Of a stretch of DNA of 64,000 nucleotides, positions 20,876 to 30,289 are shown in pieces. The number at the start of each line of letters is the position of its first letter. Position 1 is the first letter of the stretch. The stretch lies in assembly GCA_039818985.1 (NCBI GenBank), contig JBCBSU010000001.1:1762367-1826366 (forward strand), written 5' to 3'. The stretch comes from Pseudomonadota bacterium (GTDB lineage Bacteria > Pseudomonadota > Alphaproteobacteria > Sphingomonadales > Sphingomonadaceae). The notes beneath the pieces were generated by a model. It ran no database searches. It saw only the letters and a list, made by a program, of their open reading frames with translations, and had not been told where the DNA came from. The translations under genes and the position numbers were made by a program.

Positions 20876-22105
20876 ATGAAAATTCATCCATTGATTAACG
20901 ACAGCGCCACGCTCGCCGATCTGTGCGCCCGGCTGGCACAGGCGGATTTCGTCGCCGTCGATACCGAATTCATGCGCGAAAACACCTATTGGCCCGAACT
21001 GTGCCTGGTGCAGATCTCCGATGGCAAGGAAGCCGCCGCCATCGACCCTATGGCTGATGATATCGACCTGTCGCCGCTGCTCGACCTGATCACCGACAAT
21101 ATGGACGTCCTCAAGGTGTTCCATGCCGGCGGTCAGGATATCGAGATCATTTTCAACATGACCGGCAAGACCCCGGCACCGCTGTTCGACACCCAGATTG
21201 CGGCAATGGCCCTGGGGCAGGCAGAGCAGATCGGCTATGCCAATCTGGTCGATAACTGGCTCGGCGTGAAGGTCGACAAGGGCGCGCGCTTCACCGACTG
21301 GTCGCGCCGCCCTCTCGATGCGCGGCAGATCGACTATGCCATTGGCGATGTCACCCATTTGTCCGCCATCTTCCCGAAAATGCTGGACAAGCTGCGCGAT
21401 ACCGGGCGCGGTGCCTGGCTCAACCATGAGATGGAAAAGATCGGCGACCCGGCGCAATATGATCTGGATGTCGACACCATGTGGCGGCGGGTCAAGGCGC
21501 AGGGCCGCAACAAGCATGTGCTCGGCCGGTTGAAGGCACTGGCCGCATGGCGCGAGACCGAAGCGCGGGACAAGAACCTGCCGCGCGGTCGCATCGTCAA
21601 GGATGAGACACTGGGCGATATTGCCGCGCACCCGCCAAAGCAGCAGGATGATCTGTCGCGGATACGCGGTCTTTCGAAAAGCTGGAAAAACAATGATATT
21701 GGCGCGCGACTTATGGCGGTGCTGGAGCAGGCAGAACCGCTGCCTGCCGAGGAAATGCCACCGCGCGGTCGTCGTGGGCCCGGTCTCGGCAAGGAAGGCG
21801 CGCTGGTCACCGACCTGCTGAAGCTGCTGCTCAAAATCCGCGCCCGCGAGATGAACGTCGCGGCGCGGCTGATCGCCCGGGCCGACGAACTTGAAAAGCT
21901 GGCTGCGGGCGAGCGCGACGGGCTCGAGATACTTACCGGCTGGCGCTATGAGGAATTCGGCCATGACGCGCTTGATCTGGTCGAGGGCCGCCTCGCCTTC
22001 ACCATAGTCGACAACCGGCTGAAGATGACCCGCACCGAGACGCCGGAGAGCGCCGAAGCCAATAGCGCCGTGAAGCAACCAGCGGTAGAGAATATACCTC
22101 TATGA
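20876..22105 (+). CDS. rnd: Ribonuclease D
   Basis: A 409-residue 3'-5' exonuclease of the DEDDy type: Exo I in AVDTEFMRE, Exo II around FHAGGQDIE, and Exo III in YAIGDVTHL with the conserved tyrosine and aspartate. A helical HRDC region follows (about 205-285). It trims tRNA precursors and other stable RNAs. The start MKIHPLINDS at 20876 is the family start; a TTG 36 bases earlier is an unlikely alternative. It is divergent from aspS and overlaps oxyR by 4 bases. Confidence 0.95.
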   Translation: MKIHPLINDSATLADLCARLAQADFVAVDTEFMRENTYWPELCLVQISDGKEAAAIDPMADDIDLSPLLDLITDNMDVLKVFHAGGQDIEIIFNMTGKTPAPLFDTQIAAMALGQAEQIGYANLVDNWLGVKVDKGARFTDWSRRPLDARQIDYAIGDVTHLSAIFPKMLDKLRDTGRGAWLNHEMEKIGDPAQYDLDVDTMWRRVKAQGRNKHVLGRLKALAAWRETEARDKNLPRGRIVKDETLGDIAAHPPKQQDDLSRIRGLSKSWKNNDIGARLMAVLEQAEPLPAEEMPPRGRRGPGLGKEGALVTDLLKLLLKIRAREMNVAARLIARADELEKLAAGERDGLEILTGWRYEEFGHDALDLVEGRLAFTIVDNRLKMTRTETPESAEANSAVKQPAVENIPL

Positions 22106-23013
22106 GCGGGTTTCTGCCGACGCTCAAACAGCTGCAATATCTCGTCGCGCTCAAGGAGCATGGCCATTTCGGCAAGGCGGCGGAGAGCTGTTTCGTCACC
22201 CAGTCGACACTATCGGCAGGTCTGCGCGAGCTGGAATCGCTGCTAGGCTGCACCCTGGTCGAACGCACCCGCCGCGTTGTTCGCTTCACGCCGCTGGGCA
22301 ATCAGGTGGTTGAACGGGCCCACCGGTTGCTGCGTGAGGCGGAGGAGCTGGCCGAACTGGCCAAATCCTCGGGCCAGCCGCTGACAGGCGAGCTACGGAT
22401 GAGCGTCATCCCCACCATCGCGCCGTTCCTGCTGCCGCAGCTGTTGCCGCGCCTGCGCCAGGAAAAGCCCGAGCTCAAACTCTATCTGCGCGAAGAGGTC
22501 AGCACCGCCGCCTGCGACTCGCTGCATCACGGCCAGGTCGATTGCATATTGTTCGCCATGCCCTTTGCCTGTGGCGAAGTGGCAATGGAAACGCTGTTCA
22601 GCGACAGTTTCCATGTTGCCTTCCCCAAGGATGATCCGCGCGACCCGCCGACCAGCATCGACCCTACGCTGCTCGACGAGACCCGGCTGCTGCTGCTCGA
22701 GGACGGCCATTGCCTCAAAGACCATGTGCTTGCCGCCTGCAACCGCCCGGAGCTGAGCGCCAGCGCCACCATGATCGGCACCTCGCTGCACACACTGGTG
22801 CAGATGGTCGATAACGGCCTAGGCCTGACGCTGCTGCCCGATATGGCGCTGCACAGCGAGATACTCACCGGCACCAGCATCGTCACCCGGCCGCTCAAAT
22901 CCTCCCAGGCATCGCGCGACATCACCCTTGCCTGGCGCAAGAACAGCCCGCGCGAAGAAGAATTCAAAATGCTTGCGGATATCTTGCGGCGCGGATGGCA
23001 GACAGCGCCCTAA
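22102..23013 (+). CDS. oxyR: Hydrogen-peroxide-sensing LysR regulator OxyR
   Basis: A 303-residue LysR-type regulator with an N-terminal winged HTH (about residues 8-67) and a periplasmic-binding-protein-like effector domain. The redox pair of OxyR is present: C204 in EDGHCLKD and C213, nine residues on, the same spacing as C199/C208 of E. coli OxyR. It should therefore form the peroxide-induced disulfide and activate antioxidant genes. Its ATG overlaps the rnd stop (ATGA). Its own targets are not evident in the window. Confidence 0.93.
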   Translation: MSGFLPTLKQLQYLVALKEHGHFGKAAESCFVTQSTLSAGLRELESLLGCTLVERTRRVVRFTPLGNQVVERAHRLLREAEELAELAKSSGQPLTGELRMSVIPTIAPFLLPQLLPRLRQEKPELKLYLREEVSTAACDSLHHGQVDCILFAMPFACGEVAMETLFSDSFHVAFPKDDPRDPPTSIDPTLLDETRLLLLEDGHCLKDHVLAACNRPELSASATMIGTSLHTLVQMVDNGLGLTLLPDMALHSEILTGTSIVTRPLKSSQASRDITLAWRKNSPREEEFKMLADILRRGWQTAP

Positions 23014-23618
23014 TCCATATGCTTTAAACCAACGCGCAGATAGTCCCAGCCGGTGATCATGGTCAGCACCGCCGCGACCCACAAGCTCGCAAGGCCGACA
23101 ACATGCACCCAGCTTTCTGTCAGCGTTGCGCATTCTGGACCCAGGGTCTGGCAAGGCTGGCCATGAACAGCGCCCCCCAGGATCAGCGCGCCCAGTGCAA
23201 TTAGCTGAAACGTCGTTTTCCACTTCGCCAATTTGGTCACCGGCACCGACACCTGAATGCCGCCGAGAAATTCGCGCAAACCCGATACGGTAATTTCGCG
23301 GATCAGGATCACCAGCCCCGCGACCACATGCAGGTCGCCAACATAAGGCCCGCGCAGGAAACCCTGTGCCGTCAGGATCAGGATCACCGCCGCGACCATG
23401 ATCTTGTCGGCAATCGGGTCGAGAAACACGCCCAGCTTCGATACCGCGCCTTGCGCCCGCGCCAGATAGCCATCGAAATAATCGGTGATGCCCATCAGGC
23501 AGTAGAGGCCAAAGCCGAGAAGATAGCCCAGCTGCCAGTCCGGCCACCATAAAAGCGCCACGAGGAACGGCACGGTGACGATGCGCGACAGCGTCAACAG
23601 GTTGGGCAGGGTCAGCAT
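23010..23618 (-). CDS. pgsA: CDP-diacylglycerol--glycerol-3-phosphate 3-phosphatidyltransferase
   Basis: A 202-residue multi-helix CDP-alcohol phosphotransferase, making phosphatidylglycerol phosphate in the inner membrane. The full catalytic motif D-G-x2-A-R-x8-G-x3-D-x3-D is seen in DGYLARAQGAVSKLGVFLD plus the next aspartate. The start MLTLPNLLTLSR at 23618 is the family start. It overlaps the end of oxyR by 4 bases in convergent orientation and diverges from the MFS gene. Confidence 0.95.
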   Translation of the reverse strand: MLTLPNLLTLSRIVTVPFLVALLWWPDWQLGYLLGFGLYCLMGITDYFDGYLARAQGAVSKLGVFLDPIADKIMVAAVILILTAQGFLRGPYVGDLHVVAGLVILIREITVSGLREFLGGIQVSVPVTKLAKWKTTFQLIALGALILGGAVHGQPCQTLGPECATLTESWVHVVGLASLWVAAVLTMITGWDYLRVGLKHMD

Positions 23619-23765
23619 GGTGTTGCGTCCATAGACACAGTTTCGCGAAAAAGGAAACCTCTTGGCAGGCTGTGTCCTGCACCGGTTGTCAATCACCGGT
23701 TGGACTCGGCGGCATGATTGGCTACAGCAGGCGTTCAGGGACCAACAACCGGGCATCTCCAGAGC

Positions 23766-25112
23766 ATGTCATCAGCACTTCCCCTTCTTGGCAAGAGAAG
23801 GTTTTCCCCGCTTTTCATCACCCAGTTGCTGGGTGCGTTCAACGATAATCTGTTCAAATTCTCGATGGTCATCCTGGTGACCTATGCGGTGCTGAAGGAT
23901 CCCCAGCAGGAGTTCGTGTTCAACGCCGTTGCGTCTCTGGTGTTCATCCTGCCCTTCTTCCTGTTTTCCGCGCTGGCCGGGCAGCTGGCGGACAATTTCG
24001 ACAAGGCGATGATCATCCGACATGTCAAAACAGCCGAGATCGGGCTGGCGATTACCGGCGCGGTCGGCCTCTATTTCGGACTCGTCAGCATCATGTATAT
24101 CGCGCTGTTCCTGCTGGGGCTGCAGTCGACATTTTTCGGGCCGATCAAATATGCCATCCTGCCCCAGCATCTGGAAAAGGATGAGGTCCTCGCCGGGACC
24201 GGGCTGGTCGAGGCCGGCACCTATATCGCCATTCTTGCGGGTACCATTTTGGGCGGTATCATCATCGACCGTGCGGGCAATGGCGTCGAACTGGCGGCGA
24301 TACTGGTGCTGATTGTTGCCGTTATCGGCTGGGTCTCCAGCCGTTTCGTGCCCGATGCACCGCCGCAAAAGGAGCGTGAGAAGATCGATTTCAACATCTT
24401 CCGTTCATCCTGGCGGCTGATCAGCGACACGCTGCATATCCGCAGACTGTATCTCGCCATTGTCGCGATCAGCTTTTTCTGGACCATTGGTGCGGTGCTG
24501 GTGATCCAGTTCCCGCCGCTGGTGAAAAATGTGCTCACTGCCGCGCCTGAAGTCGCCAGCCTGTTCCTCGGTGTATTCTCGATCGGTATCGCAGTGGGAT
24601 CGGTGCTGATCAACCGGCTGCTCAAAAGTGAGGTCTCCGCCCGTTATGCGCCGATGAGTGTGATCCTGATGGGGGGCTTTGTCATCCTGCTCTACATCTT
24701 TGCAGGCGGCTGGGACGGTCTTGACGGTGATGATCTCTACACCTTCGGCACCTTTATCAACCATGATGGCGCCTGGCTGTTGCTGGCGATACTGGCAGGG
24801 GTAGCCATCACCGGCGGGATGTTTGTGGTGCCGCTCTATGCGTTTCTGACCACCACCGTCGACATCAGCCGTACCGCACGTACCATCGCCGCCAACAATG
24901 TTGTCAATTCCGGCTGCATGGTCGCCGGCGCTGCGATGGCCGCAGGCCTCAGCTTCCTCGGGATTTCAACGCTCGACCAGTTCCTGCTTGTTGCCGCAAT
25001 GTGTCTGGTCGCCGCCTGGCTTGGCTGGCTGTTGCATAAGGCCTGTGATGAGCCGCTGGGACCTGATGATGAGTTTCACGATGCCGAGCGGATGGACAAG
25101 ACTGCGGGTTAA
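23766..25112 (+). CDS. MFS transporter, LplT-like
   Basis: A 448-residue major facilitator protein with about 12 hydrophobic segments. The N-terminal FSPLFITQLLGAFNDNLFK and LQSTFFGPIKYAILP segments are typical of the lysophospholipid transporter LplT group found beside or fused to acyltransferases. No acyltransferase follows here, but the divergent neighbour is the phospholipid gene pgsA, which fits a role in membrane lipid turnover. The start at 23766 (MSSALPLLGKR) is preferred to an upstream in-frame ATG because it fits homologous N-termini. Confidence 0.88.
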   Translation: MSSALPLLGKRRFSPLFITQLLGAFNDNLFKFSMVILVTYAVLKDPQQEFVFNAVASLVFILPFFLFSALAGQLADNFDKAMIIRHVKTAEIGLAITGAVGLYFGLVSIMYIALFLLGLQSTFFGPIKYAILPQHLEKDEVLAGTGLVEAGTYIAILAGTILGGIIIDRAGNGVELAAILVLIVAVIGWVSSRFVPDAPPQKEREKIDFNIFRSSWRLISDTLHIRRLYLAIVAISFFWTIGAVLVIQFPPLVKNVLTAAPEVASLFLGVFSIGIAVGSVLINRLLKSEVSARYAPMSVILMGGFVILLYIFAGGWDGLDGDDLYTFGTFINHDGAWLLLAILAGVAITGGMFVVPLYAFLTTTVDISRTARTIAANNVVNSGCMVAGAAMAAGLSFLGISTLDQFLLVAAMCLVAAWLGWLLHKACDEPLGPDDEFHDAERMDKTAG

Positions 25113-25128
25113 GGTGCGGCCTCGGCGA

Positions 25129-25344
25129 TCACCAGATAAAGGCGGAAATCGCGAGGAAAAACGTCGCAAAGCTGAGGAAGAACAGCCGCGCATCCTCGGC
25201 CCGACTGCTCGCCACCGCAGCCTCGGGATCGGGCTCGACGATCAGTGCAGACAGCGGCAATCCAGCCCGAAAGGGATGGCCCCTGTCGCGGCTGTCAACG
25301 CGTTCTGTCGGGAATCGTGCGGCATTGCCACTGCGCTGTCTCAT
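25129..25344 (-). CDS. Small single-pass membrane protein, unknown
   Basis: A 71-residue open frame with a soluble, acidic middle and one C-terminal hydrophobic helix (ARLFFLSFATFFLAISAFIW). It fills most of the gap between the MFS gene and the dioxygenase gene, on the dioxygenase strand, 130 bases after that gene. There is no strong ribosome site before its ATG. The helix composition suggests a real tail-anchored protein, but no family is recognised. Confidence 0.5.
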   Translation of the reverse strand: MRQRSGNAARFPTERVDSRDRGHPFRAGLPLSALIVEPDPEAAVASSRAEDARLFFLSFATFFLAISAFIW

Positions 25345-25474
25345 GCTGCATGTTTAAGACTTTCTTCACACTCTGCGCCAGTGCGCAAGATGGTTAACAT
25401 CCGGTTCGTATCGCTTTGGCACAGCTGGCGCGGATACCATGAAAACATTTCCTGTGCATAAATCCGGGGCGGCT

Positions 25475-26422
25475 TCAGGCCGATCCGATCAGCGCGGCCA
25501 GCACCCGCCTTTCGCCGGCAAAAGGCCGGCGACCATGCATCACCCGATAATTGTCGAGAATCGCGATATCGCCCTGCTGCCACGCGCAATCAGCGGTGAC
25601 GGTCTCGGCCATGTCGGCGACCTTTGCCATATCCTCATCATCAAGGGGACTGCCATCACCAAAGCTCAGCTTGGGGGGTTCATCTCCGGGGGTATCGGCC
25701 CATCCGGCCCAGGCAGCAATTAGCTGGTTGAAAAAGCTGATACTGCCATCATCAAGCACGCGGATGGCCGGCATGGCCGATGTGGTTACGCGCAAGGCAG
25801 GCTCTGACCCGATGTCCGCATCGCGCCAGTGCCAGTCATAGCCCAGCACTCTCAGCTTGGCCTCGGCCTGTTCGCGGTTGGCAACGCTCAGCGTGCTGGC
25901 CCAGCTGCGTCCCTGCCCGCTCGCGGCATCATCACGCCCCGGCATGATATTGGTATAGCGCACACCCAGCCGCTGGCACTTTTCGGCGAAGCCGGGCAGC
26001 GTTTCGCTTATCCGGGCAAACAACATGTCCGAGCGGCAGAGCGGTGTCGCCCCGCCTTTATCGGGTGCGGTCTCGCAGAAGAACAGAAGCCGCGACGGAT
26101 AGATCGGCGTCTGCGCCATCTCATGGTGCAGGTGGATCTCGACATGCGGCGGTGCTTCATTGGCGGTGAACACCCGTTCGGTGACATTGACGCGGACCGC
26201 ATTTGAAAGCGACTCGGCATAGGTGAAGCCGGGCCAGCCCGTGGCTGCAATAAGGGCGTCGAAATCATGGGCGTCAGCAAAACCGAAACCACGCAGCAGC
26301 ACCGCGCCGGTCTGCGCCAGCTGCTGTTCGACATTGGCGCTGATGGCTTGCCACAAGCCGTGCGGATCACCAGTATCGGGAGCGTGACCATGGGCGGTGA
26401 TGATGGAAGGGAAGTTGTCCAT
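25475..26422 (-). CDS. TauD/TfdA-family Fe(II)/2-oxoglutarate dioxygenase
   Basis: A 315-residue non-haem iron oxygenase. The metal motif H-x-D/E is H99-H-E101, the distal histidine is near H296 in NYRVMHGRRPF, and the following arginines (GERR, about 304-306) would bind 2-oxoglutarate. The LLFFCE stretch after the H-x-E is typical of TauD-like proteins of the syringomycin/clavaminate branch. The substrate is unknown. Its ATG overlaps the symporter stop by one base (TAATG), making it the last gene of the gloB - Gfo/Idh - symporter - dioxygenase operon. Confidence 0.9.
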   Translation of the reverse strand: MDNFPSIITAHGHAPDTGDPHGLWQAISANVEQQLAQTGAVLLRGFGFADAHDFDALIAATGWPGFTYAESLSNAVRVNVTERVFTANEAPPHVEIHLHHEMAQTPIYPSRLLFFCETAPDKGGATPLCRSDMLFARISETLPGFAEKCQRLGVRYTNIMPGRDDAASGQGRSWASTLSVANREQAEAKLRVLGYDWHWRDADIGSEPALRVTTSAMPAIRVLDDGSISFFNQLIAAWAGWADTPGDEPPKLSFGDGSPLDDEDMAKVADMAETVTADCAWQQGDIAILDNYRVMHGRRPFAGERRVLAALIGSA

Positions 26423-28149
26423 TAGCCGATATTCTCCCGATAATGGCCGCGATATTTGCGCGCCCAGCGGCGGCGTTCGAACATAATGGCCAATCCCGCC
26501 AGGACTGTCACCGCCGCCAATGCTGGCCAGAATATATCGCTCAGGCCACCGACCAGGCCTATGGGTGAGAATAGCAAGTAGATCGCGATGATCGCCGCCA
26601 CCAATATGATCGAGACCGGACCGGCATAGCGCCATGGGGTCAGGTCGACCGGATGCACCCTGTCGTCATCACCTGTCGCACCACTGCCCAGGCCTTCCGA
26701 CAATGCGGCCATAAAGCCGATCTCGACGACAAACAGTATCGCATAGAGATGCACGAAATTGAGGCCGGTATCGAGCGCCGGAATGAACCGCAGCGCGCCA
26801 TAGGCAGCGACATGGAACAGGATCACAGCCTTTGCACTCCACGGCGGCACGTTGCGGAGGAACAGCCCGGCCAGCACGATAGCGATCACTGGGATATTGT
26901 AGAAACCGCTGAAAATCCTGATGATCTGCCAAAGGCCTTCCTGCGCATTTTGCAGGAACGGCGCAGCGACAAAGCTGGCCAGCGCGATTACCAGGCTGGC
27001 GATTTTCGCGGTCCTGACCAGTGTCGCATCATCAACTTTCCCGCCGCGCATCGGGGCATAGATATCAAGCGCGAATAGCGTCGCGGCGCTGTTGAGGAGC
27101 GAATTGAACGAACTGAACACCGCGCCCAGCAACACCGCCAGGAAGAAACCCGACAGCCAGCCGGGTAGCACATCGGCCACCAATCGCGGATAAGCCTTGT
27201 CCAGCCCGCCAATATCCGGACCATAAAGATGAAAGGCGATGATCCCCGGCAGCAGCATCATCGCCGGTACCAGCAATTTGAGAAAGCCGGTGAACAGCAC
27301 GCCCTTCTGCCCCTCCGCCAGCGACTTGGCCCCCAGGGTGCGCTGGATGACATATTGGTTGGTGCCCCAGTAGAACAAAGTGGCGAAGATCATGCCTGTG
27401 AACAGCGTCAGAAACGGTGTCGGATCGGCATTGCTGCCAATGGCGTTGAGTTTCTGCGTCTCGGTAGTGAAAACCGTTTCCATGCCGCTGGCAATACTGC
27501 CCTCGCCCAATGCGATCAGCCCGAATAGCGGCACAAGAAAGCCGATGATCAGCAGCCCGATACCGTTTATCGTATCCGACACCGCCACCGCTTTCAGTCC
27601 GCCAAAAACAGCATAGGCACCACCGACTATGCCAATGACGAGGATGACGCTGATCAGGCTGCCGGTCTGCCCAAGGCCAGTCATCGTCTCGACATCGAAC
27701 AGGCCCAGCACGGCCAACGCACCCGAATAGAGCACAGAGGGGATAGTCACCAGACCATAGCCCAAGAGGAACAACACCACGGTATAGCGCCGCACCCCTT
27801 CATCAAAGCGGCTGCTGAGGAACTCCGGCAGGGTGGTATAGCCGCCAGCAAGATAGCGCGGCAGGAACACCAGCGCCATGATGATGATCGCAAAGCCGGC
27901 GGTGACCTCCCATGCCATAGCCGACATGTTGAAGGCATAGGCTGAGCCGTTGAGCCCGATCAGCTGTTCCGCCGACAGGTTGGTGAGCAGCATCGAGCCG
28001 CCGATAAAGATACCGGTGAGGCCCCGCCCGGCAAGGAAATAGCCATCGCGGTCGCCGGCAGTGCCACGGGTCTTGAGCCAGGACAGCCATGCAACCATCG
28101 CCATGATCGCCGCGGCACCGAACAGGGTCCAGAGATTGTCAGATGTCAT
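26422..28149 (-). CDS. Sodium/solute symporter (SSS family, SGLT-like)
   Basis: A 575-residue inner-membrane symporter with about 14 hydrophobic segments. The MLLTNLSAEQLIGLNGSAYAF region (about residues 55-75) resembles the helix of vSGLT/SGLT transporters that shapes the sugar and Na+ sites, so a sugar-like or polyol substrate is plausible. It overlaps both neighbours: its ATG shares 4 bases with the end of the Gfo/Idh gene and its stop shares 1 base with the dioxygenase start. Confidence 0.92.
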   Translation of the reverse strand: MTSDNLWTLFGAAAIMAMVAWLSWLKTRGTAGDRDGYFLAGRGLTGIFIGGSMLLTNLSAEQLIGLNGSAYAFNMSAMAWEVTAGFAIIIMALVFLPRYLAGGYTTLPEFLSSRFDEGVRRYTVVLFLLGYGLVTIPSVLYSGALAVLGLFDVETMTGLGQTGSLISVILVIGIVGGAYAVFGGLKAVAVSDTINGIGLLIIGFLVPLFGLIALGEGSIASGMETVFTTETQKLNAIGSNADPTPFLTLFTGMIFATLFYWGTNQYVIQRTLGAKSLAEGQKGVLFTGFLKLLVPAMMLLPGIIAFHLYGPDIGGLDKAYPRLVADVLPGWLSGFFLAVLLGAVFSSFNSLLNSAATLFALDIYAPMRGGKVDDATLVRTAKIASLVIALASFVAAPFLQNAQEGLWQIIRIFSGFYNIPVIAIVLAGLFLRNVPPWSAKAVILFHVAAYGALRFIPALDTGLNFVHLYAILFVVEIGFMAALSEGLGSGATGDDDRVHPVDLTPWRYAGPVSIILVAAIIAIYLLFSPIGLVGGLSDIFWPALAAVTVLAGLAIMFERRRWARKYRGHYRENIG

Positions 28150-29393
28150 GGGGCGACCGGGAAGGCGACATCGTCAATCGCCACTCCTGCCGCAGCAAGC
28201 ATCGCGGCAATTTCCACCGGCTCTCCGCTGGCAATGCTCTGTTGCGCCGCGGCACCGACCAAAAACGCCCAGAAACCCTCGCGCGCCGTAGCCAGGTTGG
28301 TGGCCTTGCCATCGAGTGCGTCAATCAGCCGACGGTGCAGATGCCAGCTCGCACCGCCATGGCCGCTTTGTTCTATCCAGCGCGGATAGCCGGGCTGGAT
28401 ATCCACCCGCCGCCCGGCATCGCCCTGGACGATGGTGATATGGTTGCGAAACCGGTCATCACCATTGGGATCGGCATGCTCACCACCGCGTAACTGGCCG
28501 CTATCGCCTGTGACCACCAGCTCCTCGCGAAAATCGGCGGTGAGCATATTGAGGGTGAAGCCGCCGCGCACCCCATTGGCATAGTCGATCAGCACATCGG
28601 CATTGTCGATCATGTCACCGGCATGGCCATCGCGGGCGAAATCGCGGAAATTCACCGCCTGCGATCCACTGGCAAAGACCCGCTCGGGCGGCGCTGCGGT
28701 GATGCGATGCATCAGGTCGAAATAATGGCAGCATTTCTCGACCAGTGTCCCCCCCGAACTGTGGTTGAATTTATTCCACTGCCCCACCTTGTCGAGAAAG
28801 GGTGGACGATATTCGGCGATATGCAGCGTTTTGAGATTGCCGATAGTGATCGGGTCAGCGAGCCGGTCCAGAGCCTCAGCATAGAGCGCTTTGTAGCGAT
28901 ATTGCAGCCCGAGCAGAAACGGTTCCTGATGGCATTCCGCCGCGCGCAGCATCGCCAGCGCATCGTCGAGTGTCGTCGCCATCGGCTTTTCCAACAGCAC
29001 CGGTTTGCCGGCAGGCAGCACCTGCTGCAACACCGGCCAATGGCTGTGATTGGGCGTGGCGATGATCACCAGATCGACAGCGGGGTCATTCGCTGCCGCC
29101 TCGGGGCTGTCATAGACGGCTAGCGCTGTTTCTTCGCCAAGGCTGTCATGCAGCCGTTGCGCTGCGGCGAGGCTGGGCTCATGCGGGTCATGTAGCCCGA
29201 TGACACGGGCGCGCCCTTCCAGCGCGGTGACTCGCAGATGCTCCAGCCCCATTGCGCCGCAGCCGATCAGCGCGAAGCGGTAGCGCGGTTCCTCTGTTCG
29301 CGAGAGATAGCGATCCTCTTCGGCGACAAAATCCCATTCGCGGCTGGCAGTAAATTGCCGCAACCGCAATCCATCATCATTCCGGGCAGCCAT
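28146..29393 (-). CDS. Gfo/Idh/MocA-family oxidoreductase
   Basis: A 415-residue NAD(P)-dependent oxidoreductase. The Rossmann motif is ALIGCGAMG at about residues 41-49, preceded by an unusual hydrophilic leader of about 35 residues. The catalytic EKP motif is in LLEKPMATT. The C-terminal alpha/beta domain contains GGTLVEKCCHYFDL, typical of sugar or inositol dehydrogenases. With the SGLT-like symporter beside it, oxidation of an imported sugar or polyol is likely; the substrate is unknown. The start codon lies 6 bases after the gloB stop. Confidence 0.9.
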   Translation of the reverse strand: MAARNDDGLRLRQFTASREWDFVAEEDRYLSRTEEPRYRFALIGCGAMGLEHLRVTALEGRARVIGLHDPHEPSLAAAQRLHDSLGEETALAVYDSPEAAANDPAVDLVIIATPNHSHWPVLQQVLPAGKPVLLEKPMATTLDDALAMLRAAECHQEPFLLGLQYRYKALYAEALDRLADPITIGNLKTLHIAEYRPPFLDKVGQWNKFNHSSGGTLVEKCCHYFDLMHRITAAPPERVFASGSQAVNFRDFARDGHAGDMIDNADVLIDYANGVRGGFTLNMLTADFREELVVTGDSGQLRGGEHADPNGDDRFRNHITIVQGDAGRRVDIQPGYPRWIEQSGHGGASWHLHRRLIDALDGKATNLATAREGFWAFLVGAAAQQSIASGEPVEIAAMLAAAGVAIDDVAFPVAP

Positions 29394-29398
29394 GGATA

Positions 29399-30163
29399 TC
29401 AGAAATTGTCCTTGGCGCTGCGGATCGCAGCAAAGGTGGCGACGGCATCGCCTTCATGCCCCATATGCGCCTGCATCGCCGCAACATCGGCGCGCAGAAA
29501 TGGATTGGTATCCAGTTCACGTGCCACCGTTGTCGGCACGGTCGGTTTATTCTCGGCACGCAGGGCATCAATATGCGCAGAATAGTCCTCAAGTGCGGTA
29601 TTGTCCGGGTCGATATGCGTCGCGAAGCGGGCATTGGCCTGGCTATACTCATGCGCGCAATAGAGCGTGGTGTTGTCGGGCAGGTCGCGCAGCCGCAACA
29701 TGGTCGACCACATCATCTCGGGCGTGCCCTCGAACATCCGTCCACAACCCAGCGCGAAGATGCTGTCGCCGACAAAGGCAATCTCGCTATCGGGCAGATG
29801 ATAGGCGATATGGCCGAGCGTATGGCCCGACACATCCATCACATGCGCCTCATGATCGCCCAGCTTTACTGTGTCGCCCGGATCAACCTGATGATCATAG
29901 ACCGGAATGCGCGCACCATCGCCTCTGGGCGCGATGATGGTGCAGCCGGTGGCATCCTTTATTGCCTGATTGCCACCGGCATGGTCAGGATGCCAATGGG
30001 TGTTCCAGATATGGCTGATGCGCCAGCCCTTATTCTCTGCCTGTTTGAGATATTCATCGGCATCGGGCGTATCGATGGCGGCGGTCTCACCGCTCATATC
30101 ATCATGCAGCAAAAAACCGTAATTATCGCTGAGACAAGGAAATTGATGGACATGAAGCGGCAT
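29399..30163 (-). CDS. gloB: Hydroxyacylglutathione hydrolase (glyoxalase II)
   Basis: A 254-residue metallo-beta-lactamase-fold enzyme that hydrolyses S-D-lactoylglutathione. The metal motif is T-H56-W-H58-P-D60-H61, with further ligands in GHTLGH, the aspartate of FVGDSIFALGCGR (about 133) and H171 in CAHEYSQAN. The C-terminal glyoxalase II helical domain is present. The ATG at 30163 has GAGGAG 9 bases upstream. It heads the overlapping operon with the Gfo/Idh oxidoreductase, symporter and dioxygenase. Confidence 0.95.
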   Translation of the reverse strand: MPLHVHQFPCLSDNYGFLLHDDMSGETAAIDTPDADEYLKQAENKGWRISHIWNTHWHPDHAGGNQAIKDATGCTIIAPRGDGARIPVYDHQVDPGDTVKLGDHEAHVMDVSGHTLGHIAYHLPDSEIAFVGDSIFALGCGRMFEGTPEMMWSTMLRLRDLPDNTTLYCAHEYSQANARFATHIDPDNTALEDYSAHIDALRAENKPTVPTTVARELDTNPFLRADVAAMQAHMGHEGDAVATFAAIRSAKDNF

Positions 30164-30289
30164 CTGGCGGCTCCTCAGGGTTTCAGGGGCAAATAAGCCT
30201 TCCGTGCTTAGCATCTGCGCCGATACGCGCAAGACATCAGCCCTATGGCCAGCAAGCATTTGCCGATAACACTTCCCCGTTATAGGATC

